28,073 bases of DNA from Chara braunii (GCA_003427395.1 BFEA01000035.1:1359845-1387917); one strand, 5' to 3'; shown: positions 18,052 through 27,622, numbered from the stretch's first letter. Numbers and translations are program-made. Notes: generated from the letters alone by a model not told the origin.

Positions 18052-18984
18052 CCTTCGCCTAGGAACCCGCAATCCGGTAACATGGGAGCCTCCCAGATCC
18101 CGTTAGCCGTGTCGACAGCTGCTAACCGGAGTAGGGTCGCTACAGCATTAGACGCCGGAGTTACTGATGTCTTGTCCCCTATGGCCTCAGAGATCGAGCC
18201 CGAGGAATACATAGCTGATGGGATGCTCAAACCCGGGACCATAGGGGTCGTGCGTCACATCCAGAGGATTACCGAGGAAAGGGACTTCGCACCCTGGAGG
18301 CCAGGGTTGAAGGACTTGACGATTCCTAGGCCTGAGTATGAGGACAATCAGACCGACATCCTAGATATGATGAAGGCTCTAGATCTTGCGATCCCAGTGC
18401 CCATCACATATCTGTTGACTATTTCCAAAGCGGCCAACGAAAGGCTAATTGAACGCTGCTTGGAAAATCGGTGGCGTTTCGAGGAGAACCGGAAGGGCAA
18501 AAAGCTGGCAACGGAAAGCCGAATGGCCGCTCCCGAAGCGCAGACTTCCACTTCACGCACCCATGAAGTGGCGCACATCCGAATGATCCAAGCAGCTAAT
18601 CCTCCGACTGAGAAACCGGATGTGTTGTTACAAGCACACCCGATCAGTTGGAAGAGTGTCGAGTGCTACTGTGAAGTGTGGGGAAGTGCGTCGGCTGTGA
18701 TACTTGATTTCGGATCGTCGGCTGTAGCGTTGTCTTGGGCCTTGATGATACGTTTGGATTGGGAAGGCCAAATCAAGCTCGTTCGTCCAGATGAGATGTA
18801 TGTGTATGCCACCAAGGATAATATTCAATGCAAAGGGCAGATCACGAACGTGCCATACAGGTTGTTCGGGGTCATTGCCTATGTGATGCGATTGTTCTCC
18901 ATGTGCAGGCCTACGATGTGCTGCTTGGCATTCTATGGCAGGTGGCGGTTGGCACGTGGATGCACCTCGGCCCAGCCCAATTGA
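18052..18984 (+). pseudogene. Linker and retropepsin-like region of element 2 pol
   Basis: The frame is continuous with the knuckle to 18984. It contains a DLAIPVPITYLLTISKAANE segment, seen upstream of the protease in some Ty3/gypsy polyproteins, then a retropepsin core VILDFGSSAVALSWALMIRL with D-F-G where D-S/T-G is normal. The closing YDVLLGILWQ motif (about 18911-18940) is in another frame, so a frameshift lies at about 18880-18910. The protease should be inactive on both counts. Confidence 0.65.
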
Positions 18985-20006
18985 ACCAATTATAAGTCCT
19001 AGAACCTGCTTAAGAAACAGCAAAACTAACTCAAGGGTGGTACCCGTAAGGCCAGGATTTCCCGACCATTGTTTACAGGTACATAATTTCATTAAAACAC
19101 GAATAGAGTCAAGAGTTCCACTGCTAGGCTCAAAGAGTTGTTCCAATGCACTTGGCAATGCGGGTCAGAATGCCAACTCTCCCAGCCGTTGTTAGCGAGG
19201 TCCAACGGATCAATATAATCTGACGATTGACTCTTAACCAGAAGAAGTGCTGCCTAACACAGAACCGGCAGCTTCCGGCAAACCAAGACAGTATCCCACC
19301 CGGGTGCAAGGTCGATTCAGCCGACAGGATCCAACCCGATATCAGTGGGCCTTGCCGCGGGAACCGAACTAGCAGCGGGCATTCCTGTCCACTGTGAGGG
19401 GTGAACCGATATTGAGGGTTTCGGGAATAGCCAACCTTTGGGAACCCCCTGCGTCTCTTGAGTTGTCTATAGACCCTCCCGGAGAGGTTTTCCCAACTCA
19501 AGGGCCTCTGTGACCTCTCATTCAGACCCCCGCGACCTTTGCTAACAGATATCAAAGAGGCGCTGCTGGTCATGGACGAGGTGTCATTTCAGCCCCGGAC
19601 CCCTTCCTAGAAATGGGGATCGGTTGAGCTTCTTGAGTCTTTTTTTGTGGAGTCCCGACTCAGCCGATGTCGATTCGGAGAATTTTGAAGCAGGACCGGT
19701 GAGTCCCACCGACAGCCTACTCGCTACGGTTCCCTCAGTGAAAACTGACAACTGCTCCTTGTTCGGCAGTTCCCTGGAGGAAACCGCCAAGTCACCTATG
19801 GTTACTTCGATAGTTAGCCTTCCACAGGGAAATATCAACCTCCAATGCCGGCTCACGTCCTTCACGAGTACCGTTACCTCCTTGTTATGGTGCTGCAGTC
19901 ATAGCCCGAGGCGATTAGTGTCCAGGACCGCAACATAGGTTATCCACTTGATAGAGCAAGTAATTGAGATGGGTAACTACCCACCCATTCACTGCTGTCC
20001 ATATCG
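18985..20006. other. Decayed pol segment between protease and RT, element 2
   Basis: This stretch lies in the polyprotein linker position, but all frames are interrupted. Short open pieces show no clear domain. It is probably decayed pol sequence; I see no separate gene. Confidence 0.45.
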
Positions 20007-20609
20007 ATGTTCACTGGAGGAACAACAGTTGCGCTCACACGGGAATTCGAGCAACTCGGTTGGGTTGAGCTGTCACTGGGACCTTGGTTGTTTCCAGTGG
20101 TCCTAGTCCCCAAACGTAACGACAGAGTCCGCATCTGGATCGATTATTGGAAACTGAATGCCATTAGGGTTAAGGACGTTTACCCCTTATCAAGGATAAA
20201 CCACCTGTTAGACACCATCAGGTTTGCACGGGTCTTCGCCAAGTTCGATATTCGACATGGTTTTCACGATGTCGATGTCAGACCAGAAGGCCGACCCAAA
20301 ACTGCTTTCGCCCTTTTTGAAGGCACATGGCAGTGGGTTTGGTGCCCGATGGGGATCTGTAACGCCCCGGCCCCATTCCAGCGGGCCATGAACATGGCCT
20401 TCGCCAAGTTCGTTAAGAAAACCAGACTAACCCAGCCCTTGATTATTTTTTGTGCGATTGTGTATATGGATGATATTCTGGTCTTTTCCGAAACGCACGA
20501 GTACGAGTGGGTCTTGCATGCACTGAAAGACGCTGGGCTCAAGGTGGCGCTAAAGAAAAGTGAATTCTTTTTGTCGGAGATTTCTTCTCCGGCGAGCAGG
20601 CGGCACTGA
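20007..20609 (+). pseudogene. pol: Reverse transcriptase of element 2, truncated
   Basis: This 200-codon open frame has clear Ty3/gypsy RT blocks: LGPWLFPVVLVPKRNDRVRI, DYWKLNAIRVKDVYPLSRI, FAKFDIRHGFHDVDVRPEGR, KTAFALFEGTWQWVWCPMGI, NAPAPFQRAMN and the catalytic IVYMDDILVF (YMDD at 20463-20474). KKSEFFLSEIS follows, after which similarity stops abruptly at about 20583. The remainder of RT, the connection and RNase H are absent and unrelated sequence follows. An internal deletion ending here is the simplest reading. The first codon of the open segment is not a biological start; this was part of a Gag-Pol polyprotein. Confidence 0.88.
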
Positions 20610-20620
20610 TTGAGGGACCT

Positions 20621-21342
20621 GTGCCGTGGGCGGGACTATTTGTGAAGGAGCTGATTCCGACTGATCAATTTCCCAAATGGAACACCCGGAACACACCCCC
20701 TCCCTTTCCTCCCTCCCCCAGGCTCCCCGATCTCAATCTCGATGGAGCAGGACTTTCACATCCCGCCCTCGCCACTCCATCGACGGACCACCTTTTCATC
20801 CTCGCTCCCCACCCTGGTCCCCCTCATACATTGAGGTTAGCAGTTCCTCCACATAGGACCATCAATCGGCCGAATGCGTACTATACGGTGGTGCCTGCAT
20901 ATATTGAGATTGACCCCATTGATGAAGCACCCCGCCGCGGTCCTGGTTGGGCTTCATTCTTGGAGCGCCCCTACCAGGGATGTGTAGCTGCGCAAATGAT
21001 GTGGGCAGTATTGCATGAAGGCGGCCGAAGGAGAAATGCAGCCTTCCACCTTCTTTCTTCGCTGTCGGCAGGCATGAGCGGCTTCCTCACACGGAGGTGC
21101 ACTTGGTGATTACAGCGCGGTTGAGTCTCCCGCTCGGAAACCAGATTGTTCGTGCGGTGCCTGATCTGGTGCCACGTGTAATGGCGCATGTTCCGGGGGC
21201 CTTCCTGTACCCCTCCTATGTTCAGCACCACGTGCGATCGAAGGATCCGCCAGCCACCCCCACGGAGATGGCTACCTTCCTTCCTGCTCTCCCTCCCCCT
21301 CTCCATCCCCCTCTTCACCCCACTGCGGACCATATCCGCTAA
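20621..21342 (+). pseudogene. Unidentified reading frame after RT in element 2
   Basis: A 162-codon frame (20621-21109) continues after a one-step frame change near 21097 into an 81-codon frame ending at 21342. The joined region is compositionally protein-like: a Pro-rich first part, then INRPNAYYTVVPAYIEIDPI, WASFLERPYQGCVAAQMMWA, NQIVRAVPDLVPRVMAHVPG and a Pro-rich end. I do not recognise any of it as RNase H, integrase or a known envelope-like protein. It sits where an extra 3' ORF would lie in some plant Ty3/gypsy lineages. It could also be a transduced or filler segment brought in with the deletion of pol. Confidence 0.4.
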
Positions 21343-21695
21343 GTCTGTCCTGTTATCCCATCTTAGTCCCGATCCCCGCTCTCTTCTTCCCTTGCCTCCT
21401 TCCCTTCTTCCGCAGAATCTTCTTCTTTTTTGAAAGGTGAATAGAGCGTGCAACGGGTTGCGCTGCATAATGATGTTGCCGATCGGGCTAGCTGAAGATT
21501 GAAGTGGCCGCCTGATCGACCGTGTAATTACATTTTGGAGGCATAAAGTGTGAGCCCGCACTCTGTGTAGATTATATCAATGATCAAGGCCAACTGACGT
21601 CTGAAGGGGTCGGTTTGATAATCCAATAGACATGGACACGTGGCCGGCAGTCAGGAGGCTGCCAATTTTTCGGAACCCCTTGCGTATCACAGATA
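21343..21695. other. 3' non-coding interior of element 2
   Basis: CT-rich at first, then mixed sequence up to the 3' LTR. No convincing purine tract is next to the LTR start at 21696. Confidence 0.5.
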
Positions 21696-23909
21696 TGATA
21701 AGCCAAGTTCCGCACGTTGTGGCTTCACATACCCTTCGGGCTAAACCCCGAAGTAAGCCCCAATTACGGATCTCGGCGAGGAGATGGGTGAATGGGGTTC
21801 AGGCCTTCAATTTTCAGGGATCATTGCAATGTTTTTTTCGAGTTTGTCCTTGTCTTTCCGCAGATTAGGGCGGCCAATGAGCGACCAAAGGGGAGTCTTC
21901 AAAAGAAACGGTTATAATTTCGGTTGTCGCAAGTTTTTAATTTAATTGCCAAGCATGCACGCGTGCGGCCATTTTTCAAATTCTTGCACGCTCATGCAAG
22001 CGAGCTTCCCGCTTCCGCTTGCGCGCCAACTTCTTTGTCTATGTGACCCCTTCGTCCACTCCCGTCTTCTGCGAGTGATTGTTCGTCAGCTGGGCTGGTC
22101 AGATCAAGCCATAAGAGCGAACTTACTCTCGTGGCTTGAACAGCCACCCCAATTGTGCGAAAATTTCAATCATCCCGCCTTCGTCGGCCTTCTGGAACGT
22201 TGTTCCTTCTCTCCTCCTCATCTACCACCCTCGACTTCCTTGCATTACACGCCGGTGCCCTGGCGCCTTCCACACTATAAATTTGTGCAGCCCCCTCCTT
22301 TCCTCCTCTTTGATCTCGGCTGCAATGCTGCACGAGCTATGCGCGAAGGCTGCCGTGCTAAACAGGCTCGATGTGCTCAAGGATGGGCGGAGTGACGGCG
22401 TGGGGTAAGCTTAGCAGTAGTTTCGGTGGGTGGTAGTCGGAGGGACTGAGTGGCGGTGGAGATGAATGTGTGGCCAATGGCAGAGGGCCTTGTGGCTATG
22501 CTGGTGCAGTGGTGCCCCTTTGGTTGGATATGGTGGCTGCACACGTGGAGTGCCAACATTAATGTTGTTTAATCAGAATTGCGAGGAACTTCTGCTTCTT
22601 CTCCATCGTTACTTTGTCCGAGTGTCCATGAGTGCCAAAGACTAAGCGTGTGAAGTAAGTGGTGTGCATGACGTTGGCTGTGACTGTGGAATGGATGCAT
22701 GATGCTTCGTCATCAAAAAGTCTATGCATGTATGGTGAGGATGCATGGTTGAGTGGAAGTCAATTGGTTGCCCTCACTCTTGTTGATTGGATTGGTCTCA
22801 ACCATCTACCTGGATGTATGAGTGTGCTGATACCCCCTTGCTCTGACTGATCCGGCGTTCCCTGCACTTGGCATGAGAGTGAACCTGTTGCATTGCCCCC
22901 TTTCGTTATCCCCATTCCTCTTGCGCACGAATGCGAGGGAACTGACCTGCCTAATCTCTCGCATCGTGTATACGGTAAGAAGTTGGGGAACATCGGGCAT
23001 GAAGGTCACGTCATAATGCCTGATTTCCTCCATGTAAATCATTGCCATTTTTGTAGAGTGATAATTTTGTTGGGGTTGTCGTCATCGCTGTCTTTCTTGT
23101 GCGGTGATTGAGTGTCAGGGCTGGGAACCAGGATTGGAATCAAAATTGTATTGAAGTTGAGGTTGGCCAGTTTGAGTGTAAGCGTGGGTAACTGCCTGTG
23201 CTCTGACCTCATATCGATCCGGCATAGCAGCCTCCTTGAGTTCCCGGTTGCAGACAAAGAGGGAGTCTACTGTGATGCGGATGTTAGGAGGACGCTATTG
23301 CAGACCGATCGGGTTCACCTATATAACCCACCGAAAGTATGCCACATCGGCCGGGAGAGATCTGTGGATTAATCAGTTTGACGCGCCCCAGCTGATTCTG
23401 CCATATTCTGACCTCACTGCGCCACTGCCCTGGTCTGCTCCGCATCCCACGTGGAATCCGTAGTTTAACTGCAGGTGGTGTGGAAGCTCGGAAATTTGTG
23501 TTCCTGGCAACGGATGGTGCTGGGGTACCAAGGGTCCATTCGGTTCCCGGATCTCTCCCGCCATGCGGGTGCACTTCCAGCGGGCTTCCGGGTCCCTGTA
23601 CCTCTGCGCCAACCGCCGTCGGATAGCGAAGAGTCCGACCGGTCCAATGATCGCGATTAACGGACTCCGACTTTCCTTCTTTCTTCAGAAGGGTGGCATG
23701 AATGTAGACCCTTTTCTTCTTTTTACTAAGTTTTAGCTTGTTTACGCTTTCTTTGTTGAAGGATTTTTGTCTCTTTCGGATATATCTCTGCTGACAAGGG
23801 AAATTTTGAAACTCGTTCAACGTCTCCCTCTCCCTTTTCACAATTCTGTCATTGCCCTTGTCAATTTTGTGTTTCCGGAAGTATCCTTGGGACTGAGGCG
23901 AGAACCCCA
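21696..23909 (+). repeat. 3' LTR of element 2
   Basis: Direct repeat of 14710-16883. The TATA-like box is conserved at 22276-22282. This copy contains about 39 extra bases near 23485-23523, between two GGTG words, and other small indels. Its version of the LTR reading frame is interrupted. Confidence 0.88.
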
Positions 23910-23987
23910 GTAGTGTTAGATGTACCACTCTGCTCATCGAAATAGGCTAACTCTGCTTGCCACACTTCTAAATGAGGATAAACATCT

Positions 23988-24183
23988 AGTTTCAGGTTAT
24001 AGTCCATATGTGGACAGTGGACTATAGCCTATATCTTGTGAGTACAGCCTATGGACTATAGCTTGTGGACTATAGGCTGTAGACTATAGGCTGTAGACTA
24101 TAGGCTGTGGACTTCAGGCTGTGGACTAAAGTCTGAACGAGTGTGGTTTCAGGCTATAGTCCATATGTGGACTATAGCCTGAA
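23988..24183. repeat. Palindromic GGACTATAGGCTGT satellite
   Basis: About ten tandem or alternating copies of a 14-15-base unit (GGACTATAGGCTGT and its reverse complement form AGCCTATAGTCC) are present. They end in a 36-bp near-perfect palindrome, 24148-24183, reading TTCAGGCTATAGTCC outward from a CATATG centre. A related copy of the palindrome opens the array at about 23988. The array begins about 80 bases after the end of element 2. Confidence 0.85.
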
Positions 24184-24370
24184 TGTATCTGACCAACCCC
24201 ACAGGTGAAATGGATACAGTCAAACCTGAAAGACTTTAATGCAATATTCCTGAGTGTAGCATGGGTGGGCTAAGCTTCCCCTGCTGGGATGAGGGTGGCT
24301 GGTGAGGTCACCTGATTGGATGCATCTATAATATTCTATATCTAACCCCCGGGCGCATGAGGATAGTAGT
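24184..24370. other. Unassigned spacer before the SINE-like copies
   Basis: No gene is seen. It ends in a short TAG triplet repeat (24363-24376) that abuts the SINE-like copy 1 and may be its tail. Confidence 0.4.
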
Positions 24371-24493
24371 AGTAGTATGGATTCCGTACGTCTGGGCCTA
24401 AGTCCTCCTCCATGCAAGCACAGATTCGAACCGGCGACCTCGGCCTCAAGAGCCAAATCTCTTAACCACTATAGCCAGGACAAGGTGTTCAAA
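24371..24493 (-). mobile_element. tRNA-related SINE-like repeat, copy 1
   Basis: On the minus strand the sequence contains TGGCTATAGTGG (24466-24477), fitting a pol III A box (TRGYNNANNNG), and 33 bases later GGTTCGAATC (24423-24432), a perfect B box. It starts like a tRNA with GTCCTGGCTATAGTGGTTAA. The part beyond the B box does not close an acceptor stem but runs into a non-tRNA body and a TAC/TAG triplet tail at 24361-24378. A close copy at 24695-24818 in the same orientation shows that it is a repeat family. A tRNA-derived SINE is the best reading; a tRNA pseudogene duplication is the alternative. Confidence 0.75.
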
Positions 24494-24694
24494 AGGGGAA
24501 TCGTACCGGTCGTGATATCCACCCCACCCCTGCAAGGCTGTAGTGTCCAACTCAACACACACCACACACAACACCCACGGACACGGCAATTCTCGTACGC
24601 TTCGCTCTGTAGCCAGCACGTACCGCCCGCTGGTACTCTTACCCGCTCACACAGACGGGACTTATCAATGCCCGCGGTTGACGGGCGCTTCCAC

Positions 24695-24818
24695 AGTAGT
24701 ATGGATTTCGTACGTCTGGGCCTCAGTCCTCCTCCGTGCAAGCACAGATTCGAACCGGCGACCTCGGCCTCAAGAGCCAAGTCTCTTAACCACTACAGCC
24801 AGGACATGGTGTTCAAAG
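24695..24818 (-). mobile_element. tRNA-related SINE-like repeat, copy 2
   Basis: Nearly identical to copy 1 over about 124 bases. The A box is TGGCTGTAGTGG (24790-24801) and the B box GGTTCGAATC (24747-24756). The homology includes about 15 bases upstream of the tRNA-like start (GTGTTCAAA on the + strand) and ends at AGTAGTATGG on the tail side, where this copy lacks the extended triplet repeat. Confidence 0.75.
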
Positions 24819-25179
24819 GATAGGCCATTCATAGATGTATATGACTGCAATTGCCAGCATATTCAAGTGAAAATATCCTAGACGGTGAACTGAAGGTTTG
24901 GCATGGAGAGGGGGGTACCAGTTGTCTTGTGCAAAAGAGAACTTGCAAATTCCACTATGCAAGATTGTGGCAAACTTTGCGCATCTTTTTTCTTTTGAAA
25001 TACAGGCAAAATCACCAAATTATTGATTCACAAGAAATAAAGAAAAAAATGAAAAAGTCACACGAGTAGGCGAATTTGACGCCGGTCTTTCTGGGCCCAG
25101 CAGGTGGTTGCTTGGTTGGAGTCTGCATGTATATGTGCTCAGAGATTGGCAGTTGGATGGGTTAGGCCAGGATTAGAGG
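24819..25179. other. Unassigned DNA
   Basis: A 72-codon frame at 24851-25069 has no recognised domain. Nothing else was seen. Confidence 0.4.
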
Positions 25180-25291
25180 CTACCATCTTCACTCTAGTAC
25201 AACACAGTCATTTTTATAGCTGGATTTGGGCCAAATTTCAGTCTCGATATGGCGATAATGAGTGTGTGTTCTATTTGGATGAAGACGGTAG
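25180..25291. mobile_element. MITE-like inverted-repeat element, copy C
   Basis: This 112-bp copy starts CTACCATCTTCACTCTAGTA and ends TTTGGATGAAGACGGTAG, with the shared middle ATAGCTGGATTTGGGCCAAA then TTTCAGTC and GGCGATAATGA. It is the most diverged member in the arms. No coding sequence. Confidence 0.75.
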
Positions 25292-25319
25292 TTTGGGCAG
25301 CCCAAGTGCGGTTGAAAAG

Positions 25320-25351
25320 CTCCTCCTCCTCCTCCTCCTCCTCCTCCTCCT
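25320..25351. repeat. (CTC)n microsatellite
   Basis: About ten perfect CTC triplets. Confidence 0.92.
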
Positions 25352-25392
25352 GTTCTCCTCTTCTCATGAGGGTGGGGGTTCTTAAAACACTA

Positions 25393-25461
25393 GACCCCCT
25401 GGATGTATCTGGACTTAGATAGATACATCTAGGGGGTCCGGCATTTTAGGAATGCCGGACC
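25393..25461. repeat. Two consecutive hairpins
   Basis: Arm 25393-25409 (GACCCCCTGGATGTATC) pairs with 25422-25438 with one mismatch around a 12-base loop. Overlapping its end, GGTCCGGCATT (25435-25445) pairs perfectly with AATGCCGGACC (25451-25461) around TTAGG. The two structures share bases 25435-25438 and so would compete. Confidence 0.8.
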
Positions 25462-25559
25462 CTCAGGAGCTAAAAATTTGACATTTTCTGGCCGCCAAAT
25501 CAGTCGGTTTCAATTTCGTTCAAAAAGTATAAAATGTCCATTAGTTTTAACGAAATGGC

Positions 25560-25741
25560 TGTTCTTTCTCCTCTTCTCCTCTTCCTACCTGGCTCTCCAC
25601 CTGATCCTGTGTCCCCTTCTCTTCTTCGTCCTCTTCCGCCTCTACCTCCTCCTCAAAGTTTCTTCTTTTTCTTCCTCTCCTCTTCTTGTTTCCTTTCCAT
25701 TTTCTGTCTTTCTAACTGCTCCAGCTTTTCTTCTTCCTTCA
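25560..25741. repeat. Pyrimidine-rich (TC/TTC) tract
   Basis: A strongly C/T-biased strand with many CTTCT and TCCTC words, directly preceding MITE-like copy D. The long Leu/Phe/Ser-rich frames here are compositional. Confidence 0.7.
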
Positions 25742-25855
25742 CTACCGTCTTCACCCGAATAGAACGCCCGGTCATTATAGCTGCATTTGGCCCAACTTTC
25801 AGTCCAGATGCAGCGATAATGACCGGGCGTTCTACTCAGGTGAAGACGGTGGTAG
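25742..25855. mobile_element. MITE-like inverted-repeat element, copy D (best preserved)
   Basis: This 114-bp element has near-perfect terminal inverted repeats of about 37 bases: CTACCGTCTTCACCCGAATA then GAACGCCCGGTCATTAT on the left, and ATAATGACCGGGCGTTCTAC then TCAGGTGAAGACGG at the right. The short unpaired middle includes GCATTTGGCCCAACTTTCAG. It is non-coding. It is the best guide to the family consensus; a target duplication was not obvious. Confidence 0.85.
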
Positions 25856-26103
25856 GCCTACTAGAAGGGAATGCCAATATCAGCCACCCTCTCTAGTACT
25901 GAGGTTGGGTTCAAAAAAAGAAAAAGGGGGTGCTAAAGACGTGGCAAACGAGGTCCGACTGTAGGAGGTCAGTTATAATACCCATGCCTGTAGTCTCGTT
26001 TTTTTGTTGGGCATAACTTTGAGGGTGTGTCTCTCATGGTCCTTTTGTCTGCTGTGCTGCCAGGGCCCATATATGGTTAAGCTTACGGCCTACGATAGGG
26101 ACG
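25856..26103. other. Unassigned DNA
   Basis: No gene or repeat recognised. Confidence 0.4.
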
Positions 26104-26524
26104 CGACGCTCCTTTTCTGCGCGGAGGTCAAATTCAGAATCACACTCTGAACTTTTCTGAAGAGACCCCTTCTTCAAGCTATTCTCTATTTATGTGAGGT
26201 GAAGATCGGTGGTGAAAAAGAAATGATCGATGGTGGGGAAAATAAAAAGGATCGGTGGTGAAAAAAAGGAGATCGGTGGAAAGAACATCGGCAGAGTTTA
26301 CCTTTTTCGGAAGTCTTTTTCGAGACGCTCCTTTTCTGTACGGAGGTCAAATTCAGAATCACACTCTGAGCTTTTCTGAAGAGACCCCTTCTTCAAGCTA
26401 TTCTCTATTTATGTGAGGTGAAGATCGGTGGTGAAAAAGACACGATCGATGGTCCGGTGGTGAAAAAAAAGGAGATCGGTGGAAAGAACATCGCCAGAGT
26501 TTACCTTTTTCGGAAGTCTTTTTC
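26104..26524. repeat. Tandem duplication of a 200-217-bp unit
   Basis: Unit 1 is about 26104-26320 and unit 2 about 26321-26524. Both run from GACGCTCCTTTTCTG through AGAATCACACTCTGA, GAAGAGACCCCTTCTTCAAG and GAAGATCGGTGGTGAAAAAG to GTTTACCTTTTTCGGAAGTC. They are very similar. Unit 2 is shorter because it lacks part of the internal GATCGGTGGTGAAAA sub-repeat, which is itself tandemly repeated two or three times within each unit. Confidence 0.9.
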
Positions 26525-26706
26525 CCCTTTCAAGCCGCAAGAAACAGAAGTTTTGTCTGGTGTTCTCGGCATCGTTTTTCTTTCTTTTTTTTTACATACA
26601 TAGCCTGGTCCAAACTATTGGTGGGGAAAAAATATATATATTGTTCCTGGCATCGGGGAGAACAACTCTACAAATGGGAGGATCCACCCGGTTTAAAAAA
26701 AAAACA

Positions 26707-26723
26707 GGGGGGGGGGGGGGGGG
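26707..26723. repeat. 17-base poly-G tract
   Basis: An A-run, a C, then 17 consecutive G. Such runs are G-quadruplex prone and hard to sequence, so the length is unreliable. Confidence 0.85.
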
Positions 26724-26848
26724 CGGAAGTCCACCAGGAGGTACTGTAATTATGGATGGGACCATCCTATTATATAATCTGGAAGGCAAAATAAGTAGTG
26801 AGTTCTTTTTCGCTCTGATGCCGATAGCTCACAGTGCAGTGAGACTAA

Positions 26849-26966
26849 TACCGAGAAGCAGTCTACACAGAACCATACCGAGAAGCAGTCTATACAGAAC
26901 CATACCGAGAAACAGTGTATACAGAGCTATGCTGACTAATACCGAGAAGCAGTCTATAGACTCTAT
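26849..26966. repeat. 27-bp tandem repeats
   Basis: ATACCGAGAAGCAGTCTACA-type units start at 26849, 26875, 26902 and 26939, each followed by CAGAAC or CAGAGC. The last interval is longer because of an extra GCTGACTA segment. Short TATACAGAACTA echoes follow to about 26990. Confidence 0.85.
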
Positions 26967-27622
26967 ACAGAACTATACAGAACTATGCTGATCCATATAG
27001 TCCACTACAGAACTGGGCTGAAACACTTGTGTTAGGTAAGGGGACAAGTGGGGGGCTACCCATGGGTCGATAGAATAATAGATTCAGGCCTAGCTCCCAA
27101 GGTACCCTTGTGACGAGGCCCGGAAGATAGTGCCTCAACCAGGGCTGGAAGGGGCTCCCAAATAGTGCTGGTGCCCATGATCGTTGTCTGGTCAAGGTTG
27201 CTCCAAGCAGAGTGATATCCTTGAAAAATGAGGTAGGACAGAAGGAGGTGGGGGTACACCAGGAAATATTGAGAGGTGGTGGGGACACTGGGGAGGGACT
27301 CATGAAGCAAGTTTGCAGAATAGGTAATGAGTGAGTTGACTGTACTTGTGCAAAAGTAAGGGCCAGCATACCGTTTTTGCCTTGTGTGTTTCACAAACTT
27401 TAGAGATGGAGGTGTCTTTCTGAGAGCTGATTGGGGTGCAATAAACGTTGTCAATTACTATAAATATGTGTAAAGAGGACATCTTCATAAATTGTGGGGA
27501 CGATCTTCGTTCTCAGCACTGATGGAACATGGTAGTGACATACAGAGAATGCTGCAGAACCTTAGAACAGTAGAACTCCACCTCTTTCCAAGGATTGTCC
27601 CTGCTCATCTCCTTCGAACCTC
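26967..27622. other. Unassigned DNA
   Basis: Minus-strand frames of 128 and 132 codons overlap here without any recognised domain or codon signature. They may be chance frames, and I do not call a gene. Confidence 0.4.

Larger units (their letters stand above)
14710..23909 (+). mobile_element. Long-LTR Ty3/gypsy-like retrotransposon (element 2), decayed and internally deleted
   Basis: Two direct repeats of about 2.17 and 2.21 kb (14710-16883, 21696-23909) start TGATAAGCCAAGTTCCGCAC and end GAGAACCCCA. They bracket a 4.8-kb interior holding gag, a CCHC remnant, a retropepsin-like region and an RT, all on the + strand. RNase H, integrase and chromodomain are not recognisable. The LTR copies are much more diverged than those of element 1, with many substitutions and indels. 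I found no matching target duplication (GCTTG before, GTAGT after) and no good polypurine tract before 21696. The copy is therefore old or rearranged. Its long LTRs recall large plant Ty3/gypsy lineages, but assignment needs a tree. Confidence 0.85.

Noticed and set aside
26849-26990. CRISPR-like array
   Set aside because: The units are directly tandem, without unique spacers of constant length, and the context is a eukaryotic repeat region.
26983-27454. Two minus-strand frames of 128 and 132 codons
   Set aside because: They overlap each other in different frames, show no recognisable motif, and lie in otherwise repeat-type DNA.
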